A stretch of DNA of 28,590 bases from DASUAS01 sp036502765 (GTDB taxonomy: Bacteria; Actinomycetota; Acidimicrobiia; IMCC26256; DASPTH01): NCBI GenBank assembly GCA_036502765.1, contig DASXXX010000299.1:1-28590 (forward strand). The letters are read 5' to 3'. Positions 21,179 to 27,806 of this stretch are shown here, piece by piece (the stretch's first letter is position 1; each line of letters opens with the position of its first letter). The translations under genes and the position numbers were made by a program. Under the pieces are notes generated by a model. The model was not told the origin of the DNA and made no database searches. It worked only from the letters and a program-made list of their open reading frames with translations.

Positions 21179-21574
21179 CTAGGCCCTGCCGGCCTCGACG
21201 CTGGTGACGGTGAAGCTGGTGTCGAGCTTGACTGTGGCCTCACTGCCGTCGGACTTGGTGATGTGGACCTCGTAGGCCGCACCCTCCGCGTCCGTCTCGG
21301 CCCGGTCGACCGTTGCACCCGGCACCTCGGCCTGGGCCGCGGTGGTGGCCTGGGTCAGGTCCGCACCGGTCAACGGTGTTTCGGTGATGCCGTTGGCGGT
21401 GTGCGGACCGGGGTTCGCGTCGGCCGCGGTCGACGAGTCAGTGGACGAGGCGGCGGTCGACGTCGAGCTCGTCTGTGCTTGTGCGGTGCCGATCACCGAC
21501 GCGCCGACGGCACCGCCAGTGATCGCGGCACCGACGAGGGCGCCGCTCAGCAGCGCCTTCTGTCCGAATTTCAT
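21179..21574 (-). CDS. Secreted PepSY-like domain protein
   Basis: A 131-residue exported protein. The signal peptide (1-33) has a basic start, the hydrophobic run LLSGALVGAAITGGAVGASVIG and an AQA cleavage site. A Ser/Thr/Ala-rich linker (about 34-60) follows. The C-terminal 65 residues (TGADLTQATTAAQAEVPGATVDRAETDAEG, AYEVHITKSDGSEATVKLD) follow the PepSY pattern of a helix and three strands. PepSY domains often inhibit proteases or sense the cell surface, but a stand-alone role is unknown. The ATG at 21574 has GAGGAG at about 6 bases. The gene stands alone. No two-component genes lie next to it, unlike many PepSY genes. Confidence 0.78.
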   Translation of the reverse strand: MKFGQKALLSGALVGAAITGGAVGASVIGTAQAQTSSTSTAASSTDSSTAADANPGPHTANGITETPLTGADLTQATTAAQAEVPGATVDRAETDAEGAAYEVHITKSDGSEATVKLDTSFTVTSVEAGRA

Positions 21575-21721
21575 GATGCTCCTCGGGGAGGTTGGGGACG
21601 CCGAACACGGTCGTGGTCGGCAGTGACCCAGGATGGGAGGCGTGCGCGAGGAGCCGCCTACGACAGTCGAAGGATCGGGCAAGGATGTGCTGCGAGCTTC
21701 GACAGATCCCGCTGAGGGCGC

Positions 21722-22318
21722 TCAGGCGCCGAAGGCTCGCAGTGCGGCGTCGACCACCGCGGTCCGGAACGCCTCGTCGAGCGGAGCGTTCGTCACCAGC
21801 AGTCGGTAGAAGACAGGGCTGACGAACGCGTCGACGACGAGGTCGATGTCGACGTCGGTTCGGAAGTCGCCGCGAGTGATCCCGCGCCGGACGACCGCAG
21901 CGCTGCGGGCGCGCTTGTCGGCGACGATCTCGGAGTAGGCCAGGTCGAGCTCGGGCGTTCGGGTGCGCGCCGCCACCAGGATCGGGAGCATGCGACCCAT
22001 GGGGGTGGCGGTGACGATGGCGACGAGGTCGTCGACGAGGGCCTGCACGTCGCCGCGCGTGGTACCGGTGTCGGGCGGTGGTGCGCCGACGTTCGTGTAG
22101 CAGCGCACCGCGCTCACCACGAGGTCGAGCTTGTTCGGGAACCGGCGGTAGACGGTGTTCTTGCTCACGCCGGCACGAGCAGCGACGCCCTCCATGGTGA
22201 GGGCTTCGAGCCCGACCTCGGCGAACACGTCGACGGTGGCTTCGAGGATGGCCTCGTCGGCCTCGAGGCTGCGCGGTCGGCCCGGCGCGCGGCGCGGCGC
22301 CTCGAGGCGGGTGCTCAC
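21722..22318 (-). CDS. TetR family regulator of the adjacent DHA2 exporter
   Basis: A 198-residue regulator. The helix-turn-helix is LEADEAILEATVDVFAEVGL through ALTMEGVAARAGVSKNTVYRRFPNKLDLVVSA (about 18-66). The start is preceded by a basic Pro/Arg tail (APRRAPGRPRS), a common DNA-contacting extension. The rest matches the TetR C-terminal ligand domain in length and helical pattern. The GTG at 22318 overlaps the stop of the transporter gene (GTGA), so the regulator is made from the transporter message, giving feedback control. Its operator may be at the transporter promoter near 23958-23969. The inducing compound is unknown. Confidence 0.92.
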   Translation of the reverse strand: MSTRLEAPRRAPGRPRSLEADEAILEATVDVFAEVGLEALTMEGVAARAGVSKNTVYRRFPNKLDLVVSAVRCYTNVGAPPPDTGTTRGDVQALVDDLVAIVTATPMGRMLPILVAARTRTPELDLAYSEIVADKRARSAAVVRRGITRGDFRTDVDIDLVVDAFVSPVFYRLLVTNAPLDEAFRTAVVDAALRAFGA

Positions 22319-23928
22319 GACACGACCGCGGGATCCGCGGTCTCGGCGGGCGCGGCGGACCCGACGGTCGCGTCGGTGTCGGCGTGGCCCTCGGCGAGCG
22401 CGTCGTAGCTCGCGCGCGCGGGCAGCCAGATGAACGCGATCATCGCGCCGACGAACGCGACGGCTGCGGCCACGAGCACCCCGGCGTGCATGCCGTCCAT
22501 GAACGCGTCGATGGCGGTGGTGCTCAGACCGGGCACCTTCTTGCCGGCGGCGAGCGCGAGTCCGAGCGACTGCTTGAGCTCGGCGGCGGTGCCACTGGGC
22601 ACCGGCTTGCCGTGCAGGAAGTCACCCACCTGCGAGCCGTAGATCGAGGCGAGCACGCTGCCGATGACCGCGACACCGAGCGCACCGCCGACCTGGCGAG
22701 TGGTGTCGTTCACCGCCGAACCGACCCCCGCTTTGCCGAGCGGCAGTGAACCCATGATCGACTCGGTGGCGGGCGCCATCGTGAGCGCCATGCCGCTGGC
22801 CATGAGCGCCTGACGCCACACGATGTCGGGCCAGTACGCGCTCGTGGCGCTGAGCGACGCCCATGACACGAGCCCGGCCGTGACCATCAGCAGTCCGGTG
22901 GACACGACGAGCTTGGTGCCGATGCGCTGCACGAAGCGCGCGCTCAACGGCGACAGGATCATCATGCACAGCGCGATGGGCAAGAAGCGAAGGCCGGTCT
23001 CGAACGGTGTGTACCCGAGCACGAACTGGAAGTACTGCGTGAGCAGGAACGTCGCGCCGAACATGGCGAAGAACACGAACATGATCCCGAGGCTGGCGGC
23101 GGTGAACCGCGCGTTCTCGAAGAACCGCACGTCGAGCATCGGGTGGTCGATGCGCGACTCCCACAGGAGAAAGAGCCCGATCACGCCGATGCCCACCACG
23201 AAGCACGCGAAGATCTTCGGATCGGTCCAGCCGTCCTGCGGTGCTTCGATGATCCCGTAGAGCAGCACGCTGAGTCCGACGATCGACAGGACCGCACCCA
23301 CCGGGTCGAGCTTCGGCGCCGACGGGTCCTTCGACGTGGGGATGAGGAACACCCCCGCGAGCAGACCGACGATGACGATCGGGATGTTCACCAGGAAGAT
23401 CGAACCCCAGTAGAAGTGCTCGAGCAGGAAGCCGCCGGTCAGCGGTCCGAGCACCCCGGCAAGTCCCGCGGTCGCAGCCCACACGCCGATCGCCTTGCCC
23501 CGCTCGCGCGCCGGGAACACGTTGGTGATGATCGACAGCGTCGCCGGCATGATGAACGCGCCGCCGATGCCCATGAACGCGCGCGTCGCGATGAGTTGCC
23601 CCGACGAGGTCGCGAACGCCGACGCGAGCGAACCGAGTCCGAACACGACCAACCCGACCTGCAGCGCCCCTCGACGCCCGAAGCGGTCACCGAGGCTGCC
23701 GCCGGTGAGCAGCAGGCCCGCGAACACGAGCGTGTACGCGTCGACCATCCACTGCAGCTGGCTGTTCGTGGCGTCGAGATCGCGCACGATGGTGGGGATC
23801 GCGACGTTGAGGATCGTGTTGTCGAGCACGATCACGAGGAGGCTGAAGCACAGCACCGCGAGGATCCACCAGCGGCGCTCCTCGGCGTGTGACTGCGCGC
23901 GCTCGCTCAGTGTCGTGGTCACGGTCAC
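22315..23928 (-). CDS. MFS drug exporter, DHA2 (EmrB/QacA) family, 14 membrane helices
   Basis: A 537-residue proton-driven efflux protein. It shows the DHA2 motif D1 LDNTILNVAIPTI after the first helix, motif A GSLGDRFGRRGAL in loop 2-3, the conserved RAFMGIGGAFIMPATLSII and motif C GVLGPLTGGFLLE at helix 5. Length and hydrophobic pattern fit 14 helices, with the extended loop between helices 13 and 14 (SQVGDFLHGKPVPSGTAAELKQ). A disordered acidic C-terminal tail follows. The GTG at 23928 has GAGG at 5 bases. It is translationally coupled to its TetR regulator. It would export a toxic or signalling small molecule across the cytoplasmic membrane; the substrate is not predictable. Confidence 0.94.
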   Translation of the reverse strand: MTVTTTLSERAQSHAEERRWWILAVLCFSLLVIVLDNTILNVAIPTIVRDLDATNSQLQWMVDAYTLVFAGLLLTGGSLGDRFGRRGALQVGLVVFGLGSLASAFATSSGQLIATRAFMGIGGAFIMPATLSIITNVFPARERGKAIGVWAATAGLAGVLGPLTGGFLLEHFYWGSIFLVNIPIVIVGLLAGVFLIPTSKDPSAPKLDPVGAVLSIVGLSVLLYGIIEAPQDGWTDPKIFACFVVGIGVIGLFLLWESRIDHPMLDVRFFENARFTAASLGIMFVFFAMFGATFLLTQYFQFVLGYTPFETGLRFLPIALCMMILSPLSARFVQRIGTKLVVSTGLLMVTAGLVSWASLSATSAYWPDIVWRQALMASGMALTMAPATESIMGSLPLGKAGVGSAVNDTTRQVGGALGVAVIGSVLASIYGSQVGDFLHGKPVPSGTAAELKQSLGLALAAGKKVPGLSTTAIDAFMDGMHAGVLVAAAVAFVGAMIAFIWLPARASYDALAEGHADTDATVGSAAPAETADPAVVS

Positions 23929-23957
23929 TGGACCTCACGGAGTAACGGAACGGGGGC

Positions 23958-23969
23958 GTACCGATACTA
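23958..23969 (-). promoter_or_regulatory. Likely promoter -10 and partial operator for the exporter operon
   Basis: A TAGTAT box on the minus strand (23969 to 23964) fits TANNNT and would give a leader of about 30 bases. It overlaps GTACCGATAC (23958-23967), a palindrome with one mismatched pair, which could be part of the TetR site. No good -35 is seen. Confidence 0.35.
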
Positions 23970-23976
23970 CCGACGG

Positions 23977-24873
23977 CTATCGGGCGGCTTCCACTGCCGC
24001 GAGGGCCGCGTCCACCGCATCACTCGACGCCGCGACGAGGGGCAGGCGCACGTCAGGAGTCGGGATGCGGCCCTGGGCGTGCAGCACGCCCTTGAACACC
24101 GACGGGTTCGGCTCGGCGAAGCCCGTCTGCACCACCGGGAGCAACGCCTCGGCGTGGGCACGGCCGTCGTCGACCTTGCCCGCGAGTCCGCAGTCGATCA
24201 TGGCGGCGAAGCGCGCGGGGCACAGGTTGGCCGCCGCGGAGATGGCTCCGGCCCCGCCCATGAGCACCGTCGGCAGGAAGAACGCGTCGTCACCACCCAG
24301 CACGGAGAAGCCGTGCGGCGCGCCTGCGAGGATCTCGAGCGTGTCGGCGTCGAGGGCACCGACCGCCTGCTTCATGCCCACGATGTTGGGCGTGCGGGCC
24401 AGCTCGAGCACACTTTCGGCGCCGAGGTTGCGGCCGGTGCGGATCGGGATGTTGTAGACGACGACCGGCGCCGGACTCGAGGCGGCCACCGCTCGGAAGT
24501 GGGCGAGGATGCCCGCCTCCGAAGGACGGACGTAGTACGGCACGACGATGAGCGTCGCCGCCAGCGCGGGAGTGCCCGCCAGCGCCTCGACCGCAGCGAT
24601 GGTCTTCGCCGTGTTGTTGGTACCCGCACCGACGATGAGCTGCGCGCCGCGTTCGTCACAGACACGCGCGCACGTGTCGACGACGGCGCGCTGCTCGTCG
24701 GCGTCGAGCGCGGGCGATTCACCGGTGGTGCCGAGGGCGACGATGCCCGCGCAGCCCGCCTCGAGCAACTCGTGGCTCAGGCTCTCGACCGCGTCGAGCG
24801 CGACCGAGCCGTCGGACGCGAAAGGAGTGACGAGCGCGGGGTACACGCCCTCGAGCAGACGGCCGGAAGTCAC
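23977..24873 (-). CDS. DapA-like class I aldolase (4-hydroxy-tetrahydrodipicolinate synthase family)
   Basis: A 298-residue TIM-barrel lyase of the DHDPS/NAL superfamily. It has the pyruvate-carboxylate loop GTTGES (48-53), the proton-relay tyrosine Tyr140 in VVVYNIPIRTG (137-147) and the Schiff-base Lys168 in NIVGMKQAVG. In the family the segment reads YNIPxRTG, commonly with Gly; here it is Ile. Together with YYVRPSEAG (113-121) this is slightly divergent from textbook DapA. It may be the lysine-pathway enzyme or a related keto-acid aldolase. The GTG at 24873 overlaps the stop of the uracil-DNA glycosylase gene (GTGA), so translation is coupled. Downstream is the exporter with its own promoter. 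No other lysine gene is in the window. Confidence 0.88.
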   Translation of the reverse strand: MTSGRLLEGVYPALVTPFASDGSVALDAVESLSHELLEAGCAGIVALGTTGESPALDADEQRAVVDTCARVCDERGAQLIVGAGTNNTAKTIAAVEALAGTPALAATLIVVPYYVRPSEAGILAHFRAVAASSPAPVVVYNIPIRTGRNLGAESVLELARTPNIVGMKQAVGALDADTLEILAGAPHGFSVLGGDDAFFLPTVLMGGAGAISAAANLCPARFAAMIDCGLAGKVDDGRAHAEALLPVVQTGFAEPNPSVFKGVLHAQGRIPTPDVRLPLVAASSDAVDAALAAVEAAR

Positions 24874-25601
24874 GGGCGCGAGGGTACCGCTTCGGCCAGC
24901 GCGCGGGCCCGGAGAAACACGTCGTCGATCATCGGTTCGGTCAGCTTGCCGGTGAACGTGTTCTGTTGCGACGGGTGGAAGCAGCCGACCACGATGGCGC
25001 GCGCGGTGGGCACCTCGAGCCGGTGCGTGAAGCGGGGGCGCGGCGTCGGTAGCGGTGACCCGGCGGCGGCGAGCGCCCGGGCCGTCGCCTCGTAGGCGAA
25101 CGCGCCCAGCACGACGATCACGCCGACCCGGTCGAGGAGGTCGAGCTCGCGCTGGAAGTACGGCAGGCAGGTGTCGCGCTCGACGGGCGTTGGCTTGTTG
25201 GCCGGCGGCGCGCACCGCACCGCGGCGGTGATGTAGAGGTCGCGCAACCGGAGCCCGTCGTCGGCCGAGACCGAGGTGGGCTGGTTGGCGAAGCCGGTGC
25301 GGAACAGCGACGCGTACAGGAAGTCACCCGACCGGTCGCCGGTGAACACGCGACCGGTTCGGTTGGCGCCGTGCGCGGCCGGTGCGAGCCCGGCCACGAG
25401 CACCCGAGCCTGCGGGTCGCCGAAGCCGGGGACCGGACGTCCCCAGTACGTCTCGGCGCGGAACGACGCCCGCTTCTCCACCGCCACCTGCTCGCGCCAT
25501 TCGACCAACCGCGGGCACGCACGGCACTCGACGATCTCCCCATCGAGCGCGCGCAAGGCGCTGGGACGTGCCGCGGGCCGGGAGCTCACTTCGGGCGTCA
25601 A
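24870..25601 (-). CDS. udgB: Family 5 uracil-DNA glycosylase (UdgB-type, 4Fe-4S)
   Basis: A 243-residue DNA-repair enzyme that removes uracil and other deaminated bases. The active-site motif is GLAPAAHGANRTGRVFTGD (71-89); the family has GLAPAxHGxNRTGR. The leucine-loop motif is HPSQQNT (209-215). Four cysteines, Cys26 and Cys29 in ECRACPRL plus Cys130 (RCAPP) and Cys145 (DTCLPY), are placed to hold the iron-sulfur cluster. The lack of a polar Asp/Asn in motif A distinguishes family 5 from family 4. The start is uncertain: TTG 25601 (leaderless, 8 bases after a TACCCT box) or GTG 25589. It overlaps the DapA-like gene and is divergent from the lipid kinase. Confidence 0.9.
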   Translation of the reverse strand: MTPEVSSRPAARPSALRALDGEIVECRACPRLVEWREQVAVEKRASFRAETYWGRPVPGFGDPQARVLVAGLAPAAHGANRTGRVFTGDRSGDFLYASLFRTGFANQPTSVSADDGLRLRDLYITAAVRCAPPANKPTPVERDTCLPYFQRELDLLDRVGVIVVLGAFAYEATARALAAAGSPLPTPRPRFTHRLEVPTARAIVVGCFHPSQQNTFTGKLTEPMIDDVFLRARALAEAVPSRP

Positions 25602-25609
25602 GGGACATC

Positions 25610-25619
25610 AGGGTAGGGT
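25610..25619. promoter_or_regulatory. Overlapping divergent -10 boxes, leaderless in both directions
   Basis: AGGGTAGGGT gives TAGGGT on the plus strand (25614-25619), 8 bases before GTG 25628, and TACCCT on the minus strand (25615 to 25610), 8 bases before TTG 25601. Both fit TANNNT with leaderless spacing. The gap between the two genes is only 26 bp, so the promoters must overlap. Confidence 0.5.
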
Positions 25620-25627
25620 TCGCCGCC

Positions 25628-26566
25628 GTGCGCGTGCTTCTCGTGGTGAACCCCACGGCCTCGTCGGTCACACCGCGCGTGCGCGCCGACGTCGAACGCG
25701 TGTTGCGCGGCGCGCACACCGTCGACGTGTCGGAGACGAAACGGCGCGGCCACGCCGCGACGCTGGCCCGCGACGCGGTCGATGCCGGCTACGACGCGGT
25801 CGCGGTGCTCGCGGGCGACGGCACGCTCAACGAAGCCGGCGGCGGGCTCGCCGGATCCCAGGTCGTGCTCGCGCCGTTGCCGGGCGGCTCGACCAACGTG
25901 TTCGCGCGCACGCTCGGCATGGCCTACCAACCCGAGGCGGCGGCACGTCAGGTGGTCGACGCGCTGGGGCGCGGATCGCTGCGCCGCATCGGCCTCGGTG
26001 CGGCCACCGCGCCGGACGCCGCGCCGCGTCACTTCCTGTTCCACCTCGGCGTCGGGTTCGACGCTGCCATCATCCGCCGCATGGAGACGCGCCCCTCGGT
26101 GAAGCGCTACCTCGCGCACCCCGCGTTCGCGGCGACGACGGTGTCGACGTGGTTCCGCCACTACGACCGCCGCACCCGCATCGCGTTCACCGTCAGGCAG
26201 GAGGGCGGCGAGGGCGACGCCATCGGCGAGGGTCCGTACGCGGTGATCTCCAACTCGGACCCGTACTCGTACGTCGGTCGGCGCGCGATGCACATCGCAC
26301 CCGGCGCGTCGCTCGACGACGAGCTCACCGTCACCGTGATGCGCACACTCCGCCCCGCGGTCGTCGTGCGCGCCGCGACCGCGGCGGTGGGTCGGATCAC
26401 GTACCTCACGACGTCACCGGAGATCGTGCAGCGCACCGACGTCTCGTCGGTGGAGGTCACGGCCGACGCCCCGTTCCCCTGGCAGGTCGACGGTGACTAC
26501 CTCGGCGAGGTCGCGCGCCTCGACGTGACGTTTCAGCCCGACGCGCTGACCCTCGTCGTCCCCTGA
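25628..26566 (+). CDS. Diacylglycerol/lipid kinase family protein (YegS/DagK-like)
   Basis: A 312-residue kinase with the DAGK catalytic fold. Signatures are VVNPTAS (6-12), AVLAGDGTLNEAGGGL (59-74, with AGDGT in place of the usual GGDGT) and PLPGGSTNVFARTLG (83-97). The second-domain motif is FPWQVDGDYLG near residue 280. Members phosphorylate diacylglycerol or related lipids with ATP at the inner membrane face. In actinobacteria this subfamily (with GGSTN) is common and may act in phospholipid or phosphatidylinositol metabolism. The GTG at 25628 is preceded by a TAGGGT box at 8 bases and no ribosome site, so it is likely leaderless. It ends 14 bp from the convergent phosphodiesterase gene, which acts on a related class of lipids. 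Confidence 0.92.
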   Translation: MRVLLVVNPTASSVTPRVRADVERVLRGAHTVDVSETKRRGHAATLARDAVDAGYDAVAVLAGDGTLNEAGGGLAGSQVVLAPLPGGSTNVFARTLGMAYQPEAAARQVVDALGRGSLRRIGLGAATAPDAAPRHFLFHLGVGFDAAIIRRMETRPSVKRYLAHPAFAATTVSTWFRHYDRRTRIAFTVRQEGGEGDAIGEGPYAVISNSDPYSYVGRRAMHIAPGASLDDELTVTVMRTLRPAVVVRAATAAVGRITYLTTSPEIVQRTDVSSVEVTADAPFPWQVDGDYLGEVARLDVTFQPDALTLVVP

Positions 26567-26580
26567 CGCCTCCGCCTCCC

Positions 26581-27288
26581 TCACCGAGCGCGTTCACCAA
26601 GGCGGTAGAGCTCGGGGGCGTCGGTGATGACGGCGTCGACGCCGGCGTCCCGCAGGAGCTCGAGCTGCGCCGCGTCGTTGACGGTCCACACGTTCACCTG
26701 CACGGCCAGGTCATGGGCGCGGGTCACGAAGGCAGCGACGTCGATGCCCGCGAGCGTCCACACGTCGGGGTGCACCGCGGGGTGTCCGTGCTCGACCGCG
26801 ATCGCGAGCGCGGAGTGCGGGTCGAGCCCGAACGACAGGAACCCGGTGGGGAGGTCGGGCGCCAGCGTGTGGACCCGGTCGATCACGGCGAGGTCGAACG
26901 ACGACACCAGTACGTCGTCGGTTGGCACGTCGTCGGACGCCGCGGACGAGCGAGCCGCCCACAGGTCGACCAGGGCCTCGGCTGCGCGCGGGTCGGGGTC
27001 CTTGATCTCGACGTTCACGAGCCGGCCCCGGCAGACGTCGAGGACGGCGGCGAGGGTCGGGACGTCGGGCAGTGCCCGGCCGAGCTCCAACGCGGTGAGC
27101 TCGCCGAGCCGGCCGATCGGTGTCTCGGCGTCGTGGCGCACCACCAGCGCGTCGTCGGCGGTGCGGTGCACGTCGAGCTCCACGCCGTCGGCCCCCCGGT
27201 CGACGGCCTCCCTCATCGCGGGAAGCGTGTTCTCCGGCGCCAGCCGGTTGGCTCCCCGGTGTGCGAGCACGAGCATCCCGCCCACCAT
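26581..27288 (-). CDS. Glycerophosphodiester phosphodiesterase (GDPD/UgpQ type)
   Basis: A 235-residue cytosolic enzyme of TIM-barrel type that splits glycerophosphodiesters to glycerol-3-phosphate and an alcohol. It has the canonical start LAHRGANRLAPENT (8-21, catalytic His10), GVELDVHRTADD (35-46, metal ligands Glu37 and Asp39), VVRHDAETP (His52), VNVEIK, and the C-terminal VNVWTVND and VDAVITDAPEL. It has no signal peptide. ATG 27288 is taken; ATG 27276 (MLVLAHRG) is also possible. The gene is single, divergent from the WhiB gene and convergent with the lipid kinase. Its role in recycling membrane lipid headgroups fits that neighbour, but no shared promoter exists. Confidence 0.93.
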   Translation of the reverse strand: MVGGMLVLAHRGANRLAPENTLPAMREAVDRGADGVELDVHRTADDALVVRHDAETPIGRLGELTALELGRALPDVPTLAAVLDVCRGRLVNVEIKDPDPRAAEALVDLWAARSSAASDDVPTDDVLVSSFDLAVIDRVHTLAPDLPTGFLSFGLDPHSALAIAVEHGHPAVHPDVWTLAGIDVAAFVTRAHDLAVQVNVWTVNDAAQLELLRDAGVDAVITDAPELYRLGERAR

Positions 27289-27329
27289 GCCCGCGACTCA
27301 CAACAGACGTGAAATTCCTGATCAGCCCC

Positions 27330-27358
27330 TTGCGCGCGGGGGCGGACGAAATTAGTCT
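27330..27358 (+). promoter_or_regulatory. Probable promoter of the WhiB gene
   Basis: TTGCGC (27330-27335) and TAGTCT (27353-27358) are 17 bp apart, the best SigA-like pair in the window. The leader to GTG 27440 would be about 75 bases. Long leaders are usual for whiB1, whose mycobacterial promoter is CRP-controlled; no clear CRP site is seen here. Confidence 0.5.
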
Positions 27359-27439
27359 CGGATTCAAGCGCCTCGAGGTTCGCCCGGGGACGCGGAAATA
27401 CGGACATACCGCCTGAGTTGCCTACTGGGGGAATGACGC

Positions 27440-27730
27440 GTGGCACTGACCTGGGTTCGGACGCACGATTGGGATGTCACTGCATGGCGCACGCGATCGG
27501 CGTGCCTCGACTCCGACCCCGACGTGTTCTTCCCGATCGGGAGCAGCGGCCCTGCGGTCGAGCAGATCGAGACCGCCCGCCGGATCTGCGGCGCGTGCAC
27601 CGTCAACGCCGAGTGCCTCGAGTTCGCCCTGGCCACCAACCAGGAGGCCGGCATCTGGGGCGGTGCCACCGAAGAGGAGCGCCGCAAGCTGCGCAAGTCC
27701 TGGCTCGCCGCCCAGCGGATGGTCGGCTAG
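27440..27730 (+). CDS. whiB1: WhiB-family iron-sulfur transcription factor, WhiB1 type
   Basis: A 96-residue Wbl protein. The four cluster cysteines are Cys22, Cys50, Cys53 and Cys59 (spacing C-x27-C-x2-C-x5-C). The conserved FFPIGSSGPA lies before them, the G(I/V)WGG turn follows at 71-75, and a basic tail RRKLRKSW (81-88) contacts DNA. The similarity of DVFFPIGSSGPAVEQI and the length match WhiB1, an essential 4Fe-4S, NO-sensitive protein that binds SigA in mycobacteria. The convergent PdtaS gene next door reproduces the Rv3219-Rv3220c arrangement of M. tuberculosis, which supports orthology. GTG 27440 follows GGGGGA at about 8 bases; a 5-10 residue uncertainty at the N-terminus does not affect the motifs. 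Confidence 0.94.
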   Translation: MALTWVRTHDWDVTAWRTRSACLDSDPDVFFPIGSSGPAVEQIETARRICGACTVNAECLEFALATNQEAGIWGGATEEERRKLRKSWLAAQRMVG

Positions 27731-27747
27731 CCCACGCCCCACCACGC

Positions 27748-27793
27748 TTTGGCGTCACTCGACCATCAGAATTGATGGCTGACTGACGCCAAA
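27748..27793. repeat. 46-bp two-tier palindrome, copy 3 (variant core), between convergent genes
   Basis: Outer arms TTTGGCGTCA (27748-27757) and TGACGCCAAA (27784-27793) enclose an inner hairpin CCATCA-GAAT-TGATGG (27763-27778) with unpaired bases between. The terminal 8 bases equal those of copies 1 and 2, but the core is unrelated. It sits between the convergent whiB1 and pdtaS genes and could terminate both. Confidence 0.8.
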
Positions 27794-27806
27794 ACCTCGG
27801 CTCGGG

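Noticed and set aside
5668..27793. A CRISPR-like repeat set
   Set aside because: The three repeats are kilobases apart, with no spacer array and no cas genes.
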